Source: Nitrogeniibacter mangrovi (GTDB lineage: Bacteria; Pseudomonadota; Gammaproteobacteria; Burkholderiales; Rhodocyclaceae). From it: DNA of 64,000 nucleotides. Position numbers and translations under genes: made by a program. Positions 45,513-55,721 of this stretch are shown piece after piece (the stretch's first letter is position 1; each line of letters starts with the position of its first letter). Location of the stretch: the NCBI RefSeq assembly GCF_010983895.1, contig NZ_CP048836.1, positions 2,418,001 through 2,482,000 of the forward strand. Reading direction: 5' to 3'. Below the pieces are notes generated by a model. The model saw nothing but the letters and a program-made list of their open reading frames with translations. It had not been told where the DNA came from and made no database searches.

Positions 45513-46697
45513 TCAGCCGAGCCCGCGGGCCAGATCGGTCTTGAGATCGTCGATCGACTCGAGCCCGACAGCGACGCGGATCAGTCCTTCGCTCACTCCC
45601 ATGGCCGCCCGCGCCTCGGGCGAAATACGCCCGTGCGTGGTCGAGGCCGGATGGGTGATGGTCGACTTGGTGTCGCCCAGGTTGGCCGTGATGGAAATCA
45701 GCCGGGTCGCATCGATCAGCCGCCACGCCGCCTCGCGTCCGCCGACCACGTCGAAGCTCACGATCGCCCCACCCATGCGCTGCTGGCGGAGCGCCAGAGC
45801 ATGCTGCGGATGGGACGGCAGGCCCGGGTAGTACACCCGGCTCACCCAGGGCTGGCCTTCCAGCCACTCGGCCAGCGCCAGCGCGCTGGCGCTCTGCGCT
45901 TCCATGCGCAGGCGCAGGGTCTCGAGCCCCTTGAGGATCACCCACGCGTTGAACGGCGACAGCGTCGGCCCGGCGGTGCGCAGGAAACGGAACACCTCGT
46001 CCATGAGCACCTTGTTGCCGACCACCGCGCCGCCGAGCACGCGCCCCTGACCATCCAGATACTTGGTGGCCGAGTGGATGACGACATCCGCACCGAGTTC
46101 GAGCGGGCGCTGCAGCGCCGGCGTGCAGAAGCAGTTGTCGACGGCCAGCAACACCTCATGCCGATGCGCCACCTCGGCCACGGCGGCGATATCCACCAGC
46201 TCGGTGAGCGGGTTGGACGGCGTCTCGACGAAGATCAGACGCGTCTGCGGCCGGATCGCCGCCTCGTAGGCCGCCACATCCGCTGCCGGCACGAAGGTGG
46301 TCTCGATGCCGAACTTGGAGAAGATGTTGCCGAACAGCTGCTGGGTGGAACCGAACAACCCCTGCGAGGCGACCACGTGGTCGCCGCTCTTGAGCAGGGC
46401 CATGACCAGCGCCAGGATCGCGGCCATGCCCGAGGCGGTGGCGATGCACGCCTCGGCGCCCTCGAGCGCCGCCAGTCGGTCCTGCATGGCGGTCACGGTC
46501 GGATTGGTGAAGCGCGCATAGACGTAGCCCTCCTCCTCACCGGAGAAGCGCGCCGCGGCCTGGGCCGCACTGTCGAACACGAAGCTTGAGGTCAGGTACA
46601 TCGCCTCGCTGTGTTCGTTGAACTGGCTGCGTTCGATGCCGGCGCGAATGGCCAGCGTATCGAAATCCTGGATGTGCTTTTCTTGCCTGTCGCTCAC
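45513..46697 (-). CDS. metZ: O-succinylhomoserine sulfhydrylase
   Basis: 394 residues, Cys/Met metabolism PLP-enzyme family. It makes homocysteine from O-succinylhomoserine and sulphide for methionine synthesis. The PLP lysine lies in HSATKYLDGQGR and the cofactor region in FVETPSNPLTELVD. It is the last gene of the long fimV-metZ block, 14 bases after purF. Confidence 0.93.
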   Translation of the reverse strand: MSDRQEKHIQDFDTLAIRAGIERSQFNEHSEAMYLTSSFVFDSAAQAAARFSGEEEGYVYARFTNPTVTAMQDRLAALEGAEACIATASGMAAILALVMALLKSGDHVVASQGLFGSTQQLFGNIFSKFGIETTFVPAADVAAYEAAIRPQTRLIFVETPSNPLTELVDIAAVAEVAHRHEVLLAVDNCFCTPALQRPLELGADVVIHSATKYLDGQGRVLGGAVVGNKVLMDEVFRFLRTAGPTLSPFNAWVILKGLETLRLRMEAQSASALALAEWLEGQPWVSRVYYPGLPSHPQHALALRQQRMGGAIVSFDVVGGREAAWRLIDATRLISITANLGDTKSTITHPASTTHGRISPEARAAMGVSEGLIRVAVGLESIDDLKTDLARGLG

Positions 46698-46711
46698 GTG
46701 CGGTTCCGTCT

Positions 46712-48247
46712 TCAGTCCTGCGTCTCGCTGGCGAGGTTGAGGTCGAGCTGGTTGGTGACCGCCCCGTCGGCGTCCTCGACCGTCACCGGTGGCGAGCCGC
46801 GCTGGGTCTCGATGGTGGCCAGGTATTCGGCGGTCACGTCCCCGGTCACGTAGCAGCCGTCGAAACAGGAGGTCTCGAAGAAGTTCAGCGCCGGATTGAT
46901 GGCGCGCACCGAGGCGCGCAGGTCGTCCAGATCCTGGTAGATCAGGCCGTCCGCGCCGATCTCGCGGCAGATGGCCTCATCGTCCCGGTCCGAGGCGATC
47001 AGCTCGCCCCGGGTGGGCATGTCGATGCCATAGACGTTGGCATAGCGCACCGGGGGCGCGGCGGAGGCGAAATACACCTTCGTCGCACCGGCATCGCGGG
47101 CCATGTTGACGATCTCCTGGCTGGTGGTGCCGCGCACGATCGAATCGTCCACCAGCAGCACGCTCTTGCCCTTGAATTCCTGATGGATCGTGTTGAGCTT
47201 CTGGCGCACCGACTTCCGGCGCACCGCTTGCCCCGGCATGATGAAGGTGCGACCGATGTAGCGGTTCTTCACGAAGCCTTCGCGATAGGCCACACCCAGC
47301 TTGTTGGCCATCTCCAGCGCCGCCGGCCGGCTCGAATCGGGAATGGGGATCACCACGTCGAGATGCACATGCGGCATCACCCGCTTGAACTTCTCCGCCA
47401 GGTATTCACCCATCTTCAGGCGTGCCTCGTACACCGACACGCCGTCGATGAGCGAGTCCGGACGGGCCAGATAGACGTACTCGAACATGCACGGCGCGTG
47501 CATCGTCTGCTGCGCACAGGCGCGGGAGCGGAAGCGCCCTTCCATGTCGACCAGCACCGCCTCACCGGGCTCCACGTCCCGCAGCAGCTTGAAGCCGAGG
47601 GCGTCGATGGCCACGCTCTCGGAGGCCACCAGCCATTCGGTCCCGTCCGCCGTGTCGTGCTTGCCGATCACCAGCGGGCGGATACCGTACGGATCGCGGA
47701 AGGCGAGCAGCCCCACGCCCGCGATCATCACCACCGCGGCGTAGGCGCCGCGACAACGCCGATGCACCGCCGCCACCGCCGCGAAGATCGCGTTGTCGTC
47801 GAGCTTGCATCCGTTGGAGGCCGCCTGCAGTTCGTGCGCGAGCACATTGAGCAACACCTCGGAGTCCGAATTGGTGTTGATGTGGCGCAGGTCGGCGAGG
47901 AACATCTCGCGCTTGAGTTCGTCGGAGTTGGTCAGGTTGCCGTTGTGCGCCAGCATCAGCCCATAGGGCGAATTGACGTAGAACGGCTGCGCCTCGGAGG
48001 CGTTGTACGCGGAACCGGCGGTCGGATAGCGCACATGTCCGATGCCCCAGTTACCGACGAGGTTGCGCATGTTGCGGGTCCGGAACACGTCACGCACCAG
48101 GCCCGAGCCCTTGTGCATGAAGAAGCGCCCGCCCTCGGTCGTGGCAATGCCCGCCGCGTCCTGTCCACGGTGCTGGAGCACCTGCAAGCCGTCGTAGAGC
48201 AACTGATTGACTGGCGATGTTGCGACAACGCCCAAAATCCCGCACAT
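46712..48247 (-). CDS. purF: Amidophosphoribosyltransferase
   Basis: 511 residues. It converts PRPP and glutamine to phosphoribosylamine, the first step of purine synthesis. The nucleophile is Cys2 (MCGILGVV), and the PRPP site [18 protein letters not shown] is intact. The ATG at 48247 sets Cys2, which supports this start. It is 8 bases after cvpA. Confidence 0.98.
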   Translation of the reverse strand: MCGILGVVATSPVNQLLYDGLQVLQHRGQDAAGIATTEGGRFFMHKGSGLVRDVFRTRNMRNLVGNWGIGHVRYPTAGSAYNASEAQPFYVNSPYGLMLAHNGNLTNSDELKREMFLADLRHINTNSDSEVLLNVLAHELQAASNGCKLDDNAIFAAVAAVHRRCRGAYAAVVMIAGVGLLAFRDPYGIRPLVIGKHDTADGTEWLVASESVAIDALGFKLLRDVEPGEAVLVDMEGRFRSRACAQQTMHAPCMFEYVYLARPDSLIDGVSVYEARLKMGEYLAEKFKRVMPHVHLDVVIPIPDSSRPAALEMANKLGVAYREGFVKNRYIGRTFIMPGQAVRRKSVRQKLNTIHQEFKGKSVLLVDDSIVRGTTSQEIVNMARDAGATKVYFASAAPPVRYANVYGIDMPTRGELIASDRDDEAICREIGADGLIYQDLDDLRASVRAINPALNFFETSCFDGCYVTGDVTAEYLATIETQRGSPPVTVEDADGAVTNQLDLNLASETQD

Positions 48248-48255
48248 GGAATCAC

Positions 48256-48747
48256 CTATCGAAAACGCACCCGCTCGGCCACCGCAGCCGGCAACCAAGG
48301 TTTGGCCGCCACCACGGCCGTCTCAAGCAGCGGCGAGAACATCGCCGCCTCCCACCAGGGCGCCCGCGACACACCGCTGACACCCCCCAAAGCCACCAGC
48401 AAACAGGCGATGACCACCGCCTTCACCGTGCCGAACATCGCACCGAGCCCACGGTCGACGAAACCGAGCCCCACCGCCCGGATCAGCGCCCGAAGCAGAT
48501 AGCGAACCACCGCCACCACCACCAACACGGCAATGAAGATGAGCGCGAAGCCGGCCACATAAGCGAAGGCTGGTTCGGTCAGCCAGTTCACGAACAGCGC
48601 CGCTGCCTGTTCGGCAAACAGGCGCGCGGCGACGAACGCCAGTATCCATCCAACCAGCGCCAGCACTTCGCTGACCAGGCCCCGCCAGAAGCCCAGTGCC
48701 GCCAGGACGGCCACCAGACCCAGAAACGCATAATCGAAAACCGTCAT
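48256..48747 (-). CDS. cvpA: CvpA-family membrane protein
   Basis: 163 residues with about four membrane helices ([62 protein letters not shown]). CvpA is needed for colicin V production in E. coli; its envelope role in most species is unclear. The cvpA-purF order is classic. Confidence 0.93.
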   Translation of the reverse strand: MTVFDYAFLGLVAVLAALGFWRGLVSEVLALVGWILAFVAARLFAEQAAALFVNWLTEPAFAYVAGFALIFIAVLVVVAVVRYLLRALIRAVGLGFVDRGLGAMFGTVKAVVIACLLVALGGVSGVSRAPWWEAAMFSPLLETAVVAAKPWLPAAVAERVRFR

Positions 48748-48767
48748 CGATGCTTCCCCGCAGCGCT

Positions 48768-49466
48768 TCAGCCGCGCGGCATCACTACGCCCTTGAACCC
48801 CTTGCCAGCCATCCGGTCCGCCACCGATTCCGCCTCGTTGCGGTTCTCGTAGGGGCCGACACGAACCCGTGTGGTGGAACCCACCTTTCGAGTGTAGGCC
48901 TTGAAACCGGCCTGGCGAATCTTTTCGGCCAGCGCCGCGGCACTGCCGGCATTGGCAAAGGCGCCGACCTGGACCACGAAACCGGGGCCCTTGTCGTCCG
49001 CGGCCGGGGCCTTGGCGGCGTCGCCGGAGAGGATGGCGGCGACGCGCTGTGCCTCTTCACTGCGTTTTTCGACGGATGAAGTGGTCACCTCGGGCGACGC
49101 GCTCGGGGTCGCTTTCACAGCCGGCGCGGGCTTCGGCGACTCCGATGTCTTCGCGGGCGCCGGCGCATGTTCGGGTGTTGACGTTTTCGCCACGGATTCG
49201 TGCGACGGCGTGGCGACCGGCGCCGGCTCGGGACGCTTCACCGGTTCGGCCACGGGGGGGGTGGCCGGCACATCGATGGTTCGCGCCGCCACATTGTCGC
49301 CGGCCACCGCGGGAATGCGCACCTCGATGTCTTCCCCGACCGGCTTGGGCTCGGGGTCCATGATCATCGGCAGCACGATGACGGCGAACAGGGCCAGCGC
49401 GGCCGCACCGACCAGACGTCGTCGGGCACGCTTCTTCAGATCGGTTTGGGCGTCGTCGTTGGCCAT
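48768..49466 (-). CDS. SPOR-domain protein (DedD-like)
   Basis: 232 residues with a cytoplasmic start, one membrane helix (~18-35), a Pro/Ala-rich periplasmic linker and a C-terminal SPOR domain (FVVQVGAFANAGSAAALAEKI, RVRVGPYENRNEAESVADRM). SPOR domains bind denuded peptidoglycan at the division site. It lies between folC and cvpA, which is the place of dedD in many proteobacteria. Confidence 0.92.
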   Translation of the reverse strand: MANDDAQTDLKKRARRRLVGAAALALFAVIVLPMIMDPEPKPVGEDIEVRIPAVAGDNVAARTIDVPATPPVAEPVKRPEPAPVATPSHESVAKTSTPEHAPAPAKTSESPKPAPAVKATPSASPEVTTSSVEKRSEEAQRVAAILSGDAAKAPAADDKGPGFVVQVGAFANAGSAAALAEKIRQAGFKAYTRKVGSTTRVRVGPYENRNEAESVADRMAGKGFKGVVMPRG

Positions 49467-49471
49467 CTCGG

Positions 49472-50749
49472 TTAACGCTCTTCGCGGATCGCCGTCATGA
49501 CGTCCGCCACGGTCAGGAATGAACCGAAAACGACGATTCTATCACTGTCGTCGACCCGGGCCCGGGCCGCTCGATAAGCGTCCGCCGGGGTGTCGAACAC
49601 GCCCTCCACCGACAAGCCCAAGCCGGTCAGGCGCGTCGCCAGCGCATCGGCCGACAACCCGCGCGGCGCCGGCAGCCCGGCCACCAGCCAGTGATCCACG
49701 CGGCCCGCGAGACGCTCGACGGCCGCCTCGACCGCCTTGTCTGCGAACATGCCGACGACTGCCCAGGTCTCGGGGTAGTAGCCCATGTTGGCGAGGTTTT
49801 CCGCCAGCACTCCCACGGCCTGGGGGTTATGGGCCACGTCGAGCACGATGGCCGGCTGCCCCGGCAGGGTCTGGAAGCGGCCCGGCAGTTCAACGAGCAT
49901 CATTCCCTGACGAATCGCCTGCATGGAGACCGGCAGTCGCTCACGGATCGCTTCGAGCGCGGTGATGACCGCCGCCGCGTTGAGCAGCTGGTTCGCCCCG
50001 CGCAGTGCCGGATAGGCCAGGCCGCCACGCTTGACCCCCGGCCCCCAGTAGGCCCACTGGGTGCGGTCACCGGAAAACCCGAAATCACGTCCGCTGACCA
50101 GCAGCCGCGCACCGATGGCCTCGGCCGCATCGAACACGCTCTGCGTCGGCATCGGGTCGGCGCAGATGGCAGGCTTGTCGGCGCGGAAGATGCCGGCCTT
50201 TTCGCGTCCGATGTCCTCCCGCGTCTCGCCCAGATAGTCCATGTGATCCATGGCGATGCTGGTGAGGATGGCGCAGTCGGCATCGAAGATGTTGGTGGCG
50301 TCGAGACGACCGCCGAGGCCGACCTCGAGCACGATGACGTCGAGCTCGGCCTGGGCAAAACACACCCACGCGGCCAGTGTGCCGTGCTCGAAATAGGTCA
50401 GATGAGTCCGACCGCGTGCCGTCTCGACCCGCGCGAACGCGTCCGCCAGGCGCTCGTCGTCCACTTCCCGCCCGTCGATGCGCACGCGCTCGTTGAAACG
50501 CAGCAAATGCGGGGAACTGTACAGACCGACGCGATAGCCCGCCGCGAGCAGGACGGCCTCGAGCATGGCACAGGTCGAGCCTTTGCCATTGGTGCCAGCG
50601 ACGGTGATGATGACCGCGTCACTGCCCACGCTCAAAGCATCCCGCACCGTCGCGACCCGTTCCAGGCCGAGTTCGATGCGCTGGCCGTGGCGCGCTTCGA
50701 TCAGCGCGAGCCAGCCGGCCAGGTCCTGCGGTGGAGCGGTGTCAGGCAT
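49472..50749 (-). CDS. folC: Bifunctional folylpolyglutamate/dihydrofolate synthase
   Basis: 425 residues. It adds glutamate to dihydropteroate and to folates. Mur-ligase-like motifs are seen: [46 protein letters not shown], and [13 protein letters not shown]. Its ATG lies 8 bases inside accD, so the two are coupled. The SPOR gene is 5 bases downstream. Confidence 0.97.
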   Translation of the reverse strand: MPDTAPPQDLAGWLALIEARHGQRIELGLERVATVRDALSVGSDAVIITVAGTNGKGSTCAMLEAVLLAAGYRVGLYSSPHLLRFNERVRIDGREVDDERLADAFARVETARGRTHLTYFEHGTLAAWVCFAQAELDVIVLEVGLGGRLDATNIFDADCAILTSIAMDHMDYLGETREDIGREKAGIFRADKPAICADPMPTQSVFDAAEAIGARLLVSGRDFGFSGDRTQWAYWGPGVKRGGLAYPALRGANQLLNAAAVITALEAIRERLPVSMQAIRQGMMLVELPGRFQTLPGQPAIVLDVAHNPQAVGVLAENLANMGYYPETWAVVGMFADKAVEAAVERLAGRVDHWLVAGLPAPRGLSADALATRLTGLGLSVEGVFDTPADAYRAARARVDDSDRIVVFGSFLTVADVMTAIREER

Positions 50750-51611
50750 TGACGGCGGCTTGACGTGTCAGCAGCGTCAGCAGGTCGGCCAGGCGCTCAC
50801 GCATCTGGCGACGGTCCACGATCATGTCGATGGCCCCCTTCTCGAGCAGGAACTCCGCCCGCTGGAAGCCTTCGGGCAGGGTCTCGCGTACCGTCTGCTC
50901 GATCACCCGCGGTCCGGCGAAGCCGACCAGCGCATTCGGTTCGGCGATCACCACGTCGCCCATGAAGGCAAAGCTCGCCGACACGCCGCCCATGGTCGGA
51001 TCGGTCAGGATCGAGATGAACGGCAGTTTCTGCTGCGCCAGCCGGTTGATGGCCGCGGTCGTCTTGGCCATCTGCATCAGCGAGAACAGGCCTTCTTGCA
51101 TGCGCGCGCCGCCGGTGGCGGTGACGCACAGGAAGGGCATGCGCTGATCGATGGCGAACTGAACCCCGCGCACGAAGCGCTCGCCCACCACCGACCCCAT
51201 GGAGCCGCCGAGAAAATCGAACTCGAAACAGGCAACGACGGCCGGCACGGTCTGGATCGCGCCCTGCATCACCACCATCGCGTCGGCCTCGCCGGTGGCC
51301 CGCGTCGCGCTCTTGAGGCGATCCGTGTAGCGCTTCTGATCCTTGAACTTGAGCGGATCGAGCGGCTGGACTTCGGAGCCGATCTCGAAACGGCCCTCCT
51401 CGTCGAGCAACATGTTGAGCCGCTCACGGGCGCGCAGGCGCTGGTGATGGCCGCACTTCGGGCAGACATTGAGGTTGCTTTCCAGATCCGAACGATAGAG
51501 CACCGCTTCGCAGGCGGGACACTTGCTCCACAGGCCTTCCGGAATCGACTTGCGCCCCGTGGAATCGTCACGCTTGATCTTCGGGGGCAACAGTTTTTGC
51601 AACCAACTCAT
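50742..51611 (-). CDS. accD: Acetyl-CoA carboxylase carboxyltransferase subunit beta
   Basis: 289 residues. It forms malonyl-CoA with AccA in fatty-acid synthesis. A zinc ribbon ([20 protein letters not shown] with CxxC pairs) is at the start, and a crotonase-like core carries SGGARMQEG-type ([16 protein letters not shown]). Its start overlaps the trpA stop by ATGA and its end overlaps folC. Confidence 0.98.
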   Translation of the reverse strand: MSWLQKLLPPKIKRDDSTGRKSIPEGLWSKCPACEAVLYRSDLESNLNVCPKCGHHQRLRARERLNMLLDEEGRFEIGSEVQPLDPLKFKDQKRYTDRLKSATRATGEADAMVVMQGAIQTVPAVVACFEFDFLGGSMGSVVGERFVRGVQFAIDQRMPFLCVTATGGARMQEGLFSLMQMAKTTAAINRLAQQKLPFISILTDPTMGGVSASFAFMGDVVIAEPNALVGFAGPRVIEQTVRETLPEGFQRAEFLLEKGAIDMIVDRRQMRERLADLLTLLTRQAAVNA

Positions 51612-52423
51612 GCTCGGGACACTCCATTGTGGTCAAGCGCGTCGCGAATGCCTCGCACGAAGGCGGTGACACGTGCCGGCGCCTCGGCCTCGGGGCCGGC
51701 CTCGATTTCCTCGATGATGCGGCTGCCGATCACGACCGCATCGGCCACTTCGCCGATGGTTCGCGCGGAGTCGGCATCGCGGATCCCGAAACCGACACCC
51801 ACCGGCATGCCGACCCGTTCCCGGATCGACGGGATGCGCGCGGCCACTTCGGTCAGATCGATCTTTGCCGATCCGGTCACGCCCTTGAGCGACACATAGT
51901 AGATATAACCGCTGCCTGCCCGCGCCACGTCGCTGATACGTGCGTCGGTGGACGTCGGTGCCAGCAGGAAGATCGGATCGACGCCGGCCTCACGGCAGGC
52001 ACGCGCGAAGGTCTCGCATTCCTGTGGCGGATAGTCGACCACCAGAACCCCGTCCACCCCTGCGTCCACCACCGCACGGATGAAGGGTTCGAGCCCCATG
52101 GCCTCGATCGGGTTGGCGTAACCCATCAGCACCACCGGTGTGGTCGTATCGGTTTCGCGGAAGGTCGAGACCGCCTCGAGCACCTTGCGCAGCGACATGC
52201 CGTTGGCGAGCGCACGCTCGGAGGCGCGCTGGATGGTCGGGCCATCGGCCATCGGGTCCGAGAAGGGGACGCCCAGCTCGATGATGTCCGCTCCGCCCGC
52301 GACCAGCGCATGCATGAGCGGCACGGTGGCCGCCACGGTGGGATGCCCCGCCGTAATGAAGGGGATCAACCCGCGACGGCCTTGGCCCCGCAGCTGATCG
52401 AAAGTATTTTGGATTCGGGACAT
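51608..52423 (-). CDS. trpA: Tryptophan synthase alpha subunit
   Basis: 271 residues. It cleaves indole-3-glycerol phosphate to indole. The catalytic Glu is in [17 protein letters not shown] and the Asp in the VVDYPPQE segment; [10 protein letters not shown] is also clear. It overlaps accD by 4 bases and follows trpB after a 35-base gap with a hairpin. Confidence 0.98.
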   Translation of the reverse strand: MSRIQNTFDQLRGQGRRGLIPFITAGHPTVAATVPLMHALVAGGADIIELGVPFSDPMADGPTIQRASERALANGMSLRKVLEAVSTFRETDTTTPVVLMGYANPIEAMGLEPFIRAVVDAGVDGVLVVDYPPQECETFARACREAGVDPIFLLAPTSTDARISDVARAGSGYIYYVSLKGVTGSAKIDLTEVAARIPSIRERVGMPVGVGFGIRDADSARTIGEVADAVVIGSRIIEEIEAGPEAEAPARVTAFVRGIRDALDHNGVSRA

Positions 52424-52433
52424 GTGATGTGTG

Positions 52434-52452
52434 CCGGGCCGAACCGGCCCGG
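52434..52452 (-). other. Hairpin between trpB and trpA
   Basis: Eight-base arms CCGGGCCG/CGGCCCGG around AAC fill the 35-base gap. No T tract follows on the minus strand, so it is more likely an mRNA stability or processing element than a terminator. Confidence 0.5.
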
Positions 52453-52458
52453 AAAGAA

Positions 52459-53670
52459 TCAGAACTGGATGCCGGATTTTTCCGCGACGGTGTGCATATC
52501 CTTGTCACCCCGTCCGGACAGGTTCACGAGCAGGATCTTGTCCTTCGGGAGCGTCGGCGCAAGGCGCGCAGCATAGGCCAGCGCGTGCGACGATTCAAGC
52601 GCCGGGATGATGCCCTCGAGACGACACAGGTCGTGGAAGGCCTTGAGCGCCTCGCTGTCAGTCACGCCCGCGTACTCGGCGCGCCCACAATCCTTGAGCC
52701 AGGCGTGCTCGGGACCGACGCCCGGATAGTCGAGACCGGCGGAAATGGAATGGGTCTCGATGATCTGCCCGTCCTCGTCCTGGAGCAGGTAGGTGCGGTT
52801 GCCGTGGAGCACGCCGGGGCGCCCGCCGATCAGGGACGCCGCGTGATGCCCGGTATCGAGTCCTTCGCCGGCCGCTTCGACACCGATCAGGCGCACATCG
52901 TCGTGACCGATGTAGGGATGGAAGATCCCCATGGCGTTGGAGCCGCCGCCCACACAGGCGATCACCGCATCGGGCTGTCGCCCGGTCAACTCCGGCATCT
53001 GCTCGATGCATTCCTTGCCGATCACGGTCTGGAAGTCGCGCACCATCTGCGGATACGGGTGCGGCCCGGCCACCGTGCCGATGATGTAGAAGGTGTCGTG
53101 GATGTTGGTGACCCAGTCGCGCATGGCCTCGTTGAGCGCGTCCTTGAGCGTGCGCGAGCCGGACTCGACAGGCACCACGGTGGCGCCCAGCAGTTTCATG
53201 CGATAGACGTTGGCGGCCTGCCGCTTGACGTCCTCAGCCCCCATGTACACCACGCATTCAAGCCCGTAGCGGGCCGCCACGGTGGCGGTCGCTACCCCAT
53301 GCTGTCCGGCGCCGGTTTCGGCGATCACGCGCGGCTTGCCCATGCGACGGGCCACCAGGGCCTGACCGATGCAGTTGTTCACCTTGTGGGCGCCGGTGTG
53401 GTTCAGATCTTCACGCTTCAGGTAGATCTGCGCGCCGCCGAAAGCCTCGGTGAGACGCTTGGCGTGGTAAATCGGGCTCGGCCGGCCCACGTAGTGCTTG
53501 AGCTCGTACTCGAACTCGGCGACGAATTCGGGATCGCGCTGGCATTCGGCATAAGCCGATTTGAGTTCCTCGAGCGCGGGGATCAGGGTCTCGGCCACGA
53601 ACACGCCACCATAGGGGCCGAAATGGCCCTCGGCGTCTGGCAACTGGTACGGCATTTCAGCCATCTGCAT
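52459..53670 (-). CDS. trpB: Tryptophan synthase beta subunit
   Basis: 403 residues. It joins indole and serine to give tryptophan with PLP. The PLP lysine lies in [12 protein letters not shown] and the phosphate cup is GGGSNAMG. The ATG at 53670 is chosen for its GGAG site six bases upstream; it lies 14 bases inside the trpF end, so the two are coupled. Confidence 0.98.
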   Translation of the reverse strand: MQMAEMPYQLPDAEGHFGPYGGVFVAETLIPALEELKSAYAECQRDPEFVAEFEYELKHYVGRPSPIYHAKRLTEAFGGAQIYLKREDLNHTGAHKVNNCIGQALVARRMGKPRVIAETGAGQHGVATATVAARYGLECVVYMGAEDVKRQAANVYRMKLLGATVVPVESGSRTLKDALNEAMRDWVTNIHDTFYIIGTVAGPHPYPQMVRDFQTVIGKECIEQMPELTGRQPDAVIACVGGGSNAMGIFHPYIGHDDVRLIGVEAAGEGLDTGHHAASLIGGRPGVLHGNRTYLLQDEDGQIIETHSISAGLDYPGVGPEHAWLKDCGRAEYAGVTDSEALKAFHDLCRLEGIIPALESSHALAYAARLAPTLPKDKILLVNLSGRGDKDMHTVAEKSGIQF

Positions 53671-54283
53671 CACGTACTCCGGAAATGAATCGGCGGATCG
53701 CGCCGGCATCCTTGATTCCCTTCTGCGCGGTCTCCACTCCGCTGGAAACATCGACGGCCCACGGCCGGACACGTCGGATGGCTTCGCCGACGTTCTCGGC
53801 ATCCAGCCCACCGGAGAGAATCAGCGGCGCATCGAACCGGGGTGGAATCAGCGTCCAGTCGAACACCTTGCCACCCCCGCCATAGCCCTCCACGAAGGCA
53901 TCGAGCAGGAAACCGCGTGCCGAGGGAAAACAAGCTGCGTATTCTATCAGATCGACCCCGGCACGCATCCGCACGGCGCGCACGTAGGGCCGTCCATAGC
54001 GGACGCAATCCGTCTCGGTTTCGTCGCCATGAAACTGCAGCAGTTGCAGGGGCAACGCGTCCAGCGCCGCCTCGACGGCCTCGGGCCGGGCATTGACGAA
54101 CAGACCGACCGTGGTCACGAATGGCGGCACGTGCGCCATGAGAGCGCGTGCCTGCTCCACGGTCACATGGCGCGGACTGGGCGGGTAGAAGACGAAACCG
54201 ATCGCATCGGCCCCTGCGGCCACCGCCGCCTGCACATCCTCGACGCGGGTCAGTCCACAGATCTTGATTCGGGTGCGCTGCAA
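53657..54283 (-). CDS. trpF: Phosphoribosylanthranilate isomerase
   Basis: 208 residues. It isomerises phosphoribosylanthranilate in tryptophan synthesis. Motifs [29 protein letters not shown] and [11 protein letters not shown] are clear. The start is probably a TTG at 54283, inside the truA end, because GTT and no ATG lies in frame near it; no strong ribosome site was seen, so translation likely depends on truA. Confidence 0.93.
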   Translation of the reverse strand: MQRTRIKICGLTRVEDVQAAVAAGADAIGFVFYPPSPRHVTVEQARALMAHVPPFVTTVGLFVNARPEAVEAALDALPLQLLQFHGDETETDCVRYGRPYVRAVRMRAGVDLIEYAACFPSARGFLLDAFVEGYGGGGKVFDWTLIPPRFDAPLILSGGLDAENVGEAIRRVRPWAVDVSSGVETAQKGIKDAGAIRRFISGVRDADG

Positions 54284-55083
54284 GGGAACACCATGGGCAA
54301 TTCGGGAGGACAGATGATACGCCCGCCATCGGGCAAGGACCACCGGTCGGGGTACTCCACACCGCACAGATACAAGCCGTCGGGAGCGAAGGTCGGCGCC
54401 GCCTTGGAACGATCCCTGCCCGTAAGCAGCATGTCCATCCACTCGGGCGGATGCTTGCCCTTGCCCACGTACACCAGCGCCCCCACCAGATTGCGGATCA
54501 TGTGATGCAAAAAGGCGTCCGCGCAAAAATCGAACAGCCAGTACGGGCCATGGCGTGTCACCCGGGCATGGCGAATCGTGCGTACCGGCGATTTGGCCTG
54601 ACAGGCGGCGGCGCGGAAGGCCGAGAAGTCATGGGTGCCGGCCAGCCGATCGGCGGCGGCGCGCACCCTGTCCTCATCGAGGGGCAGGTGAAACCAGCCC
54701 ACCCGCCCCGACAGCAGCGCCGGCCTGACCGGCGCGTTGTAAAGGAGGTAGCGATAATGACGCGCCGTGGCCGAGAAACGGGCGTGAAAGCTGGTGTCGA
54801 CCTCATGGGCCCAGCGGATCGCCACCGACGCGGGCAGGTGACTGTTGGTCCCGCGCACCCAGGCCGACCGGGGGCGTTCGACCGGCGCATCGAAATGCAC
54901 GATCTGGGTCGTGGCGTGCACGCCGGTATCAGTGCGTCCGGCGCAGACGAGGTCGACCCCCTGACCCGCCACGCTGGAGACGGCCGCCGTCACGACATCC
55001 TGCACCGTCCGACCGTGCGGTTGCGTCTGCCAGCCTTCGAAGGCATCGCCCGCGTACTCGACGCCCAGCACGATCCGGCTCAC
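54250..55083 (-). CDS. truA: tRNA pseudouridine(38-40) synthase TruA
   Basis: 277 residues. It converts uridines 38-40 of tRNA anticodon arms. The catalytic Asp lies in [11 protein letters not shown], and [15 protein letters not shown] and [19 protein letters not shown] fit the family. The GTG at 55083 overlaps the previous stop (GTGA), which supports the start. Its end overlaps trpF by 34 bases. Confidence 0.96.
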   Translation of the reverse strand: MSRIVLGVEYAGDAFEGWQTQPHGRTVQDVVTAAVSSVAGQGVDLVCAGRTDTGVHATTQIVHFDAPVERPRSAWVRGTNSHLPASVAIRWAHEVDTSFHARFSATARHYRYLLYNAPVRPALLSGRVGWFHLPLDEDRVRAAADRLAGTHDFSAFRAAACQAKSPVRTIRHARVTRHGPYWLFDFCADAFLHHMIRNLVGALVYVGKGKHPPEWMDMLLTGRDRSKAAPTFAPDGLYLCGVEYPDRWSLPDGGRIICPPELPMVFPCSAPESRSVD

Positions 55084-55712
55084 CACATCCCCCACAACAC
55101 AACGGCTAGCGACAAAAGCGCCAAGGCTACACCATCGGGCCAGCGAAACGCCTGAATCTGGACCGGAATCACGCCTGGCGTCCCTGCACTCTCCGCTTCG
55201 AGAAACCAGGCCCGCCATCCGCTGCGGGGAGATTCGACGGCGCGCAGCACCAGGGTCAGGCGCACGGCGATGAGTTCGGCCGGCACACCGAGCGGTCGCA
55301 GGGTGGAAAAGACGGCATGCAGCGCGCACACCAATTGCGCATTGCTCATGCGTGTGAGCAACAGCGCCACCATGCTCACCATGGTCACCAGCCGGAGTGC
55401 GTGTTCGGCGCCCAGGGCCAGCCCGTCCCAGGTCAGTGCCAGCCAGGTCCACTGCGGCAGCAGGCGCACGCCCGGTGTCGCCAGGCCGAACAGAACGATC
55501 GTGACGAGCAGCAGAATCCGGATCCGCCGCAACAGGCGAAAAAAGCGTTCGCCGGCCATGACCGAGGCCAGCACAACGACGCCGGGTATCGACCACCACA
55601 AGGCGGGAGGGTGGAGCAGCTGAAGCAAAACGGCGGCGCCGGCCCACAAGGCCAGCACCGCCGCCGGATGCAGCAAACTCACGCCACTACGCAAAAGGCT
55701 GCGCCATGGCAC
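55080..55712 (-). CDS. EcfT/CbiQ-like membrane protein
   Basis: 210 residues, with 5 or so hydrophobic segments. The middle resembles the energy-coupling-factor T subunit (LRPLGVPAELIAVRLTLVLRAVE). EcfT proteins normally pair with ATPases and an S component to import vitamins or metals; none of these is nearby. It lies 9 bases after fimV and overlaps truA by GTGA. It may be a solitary or repurposed T-like protein. Confidence 0.65.
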   Translation of the reverse strand: MPWRSLLRSGVSLLHPAAVLALWAGAAVLLQLLHPPALWWSIPGVVVLASVMAGERFFRLLRRIRILLLVTIVLFGLATPGVRLLPQWTWLALTWDGLALGAEHALRLVTMVSMVALLLTRMSNAQLVCALHAVFSTLRPLGVPAELIAVRLTLVLRAVESPRSGWRAWFLEAESAGTPGVIPVQIQAFRWPDGVALALLSLAVVLWGMW

Positions 55713-55721
55713 CGCCCGCCA

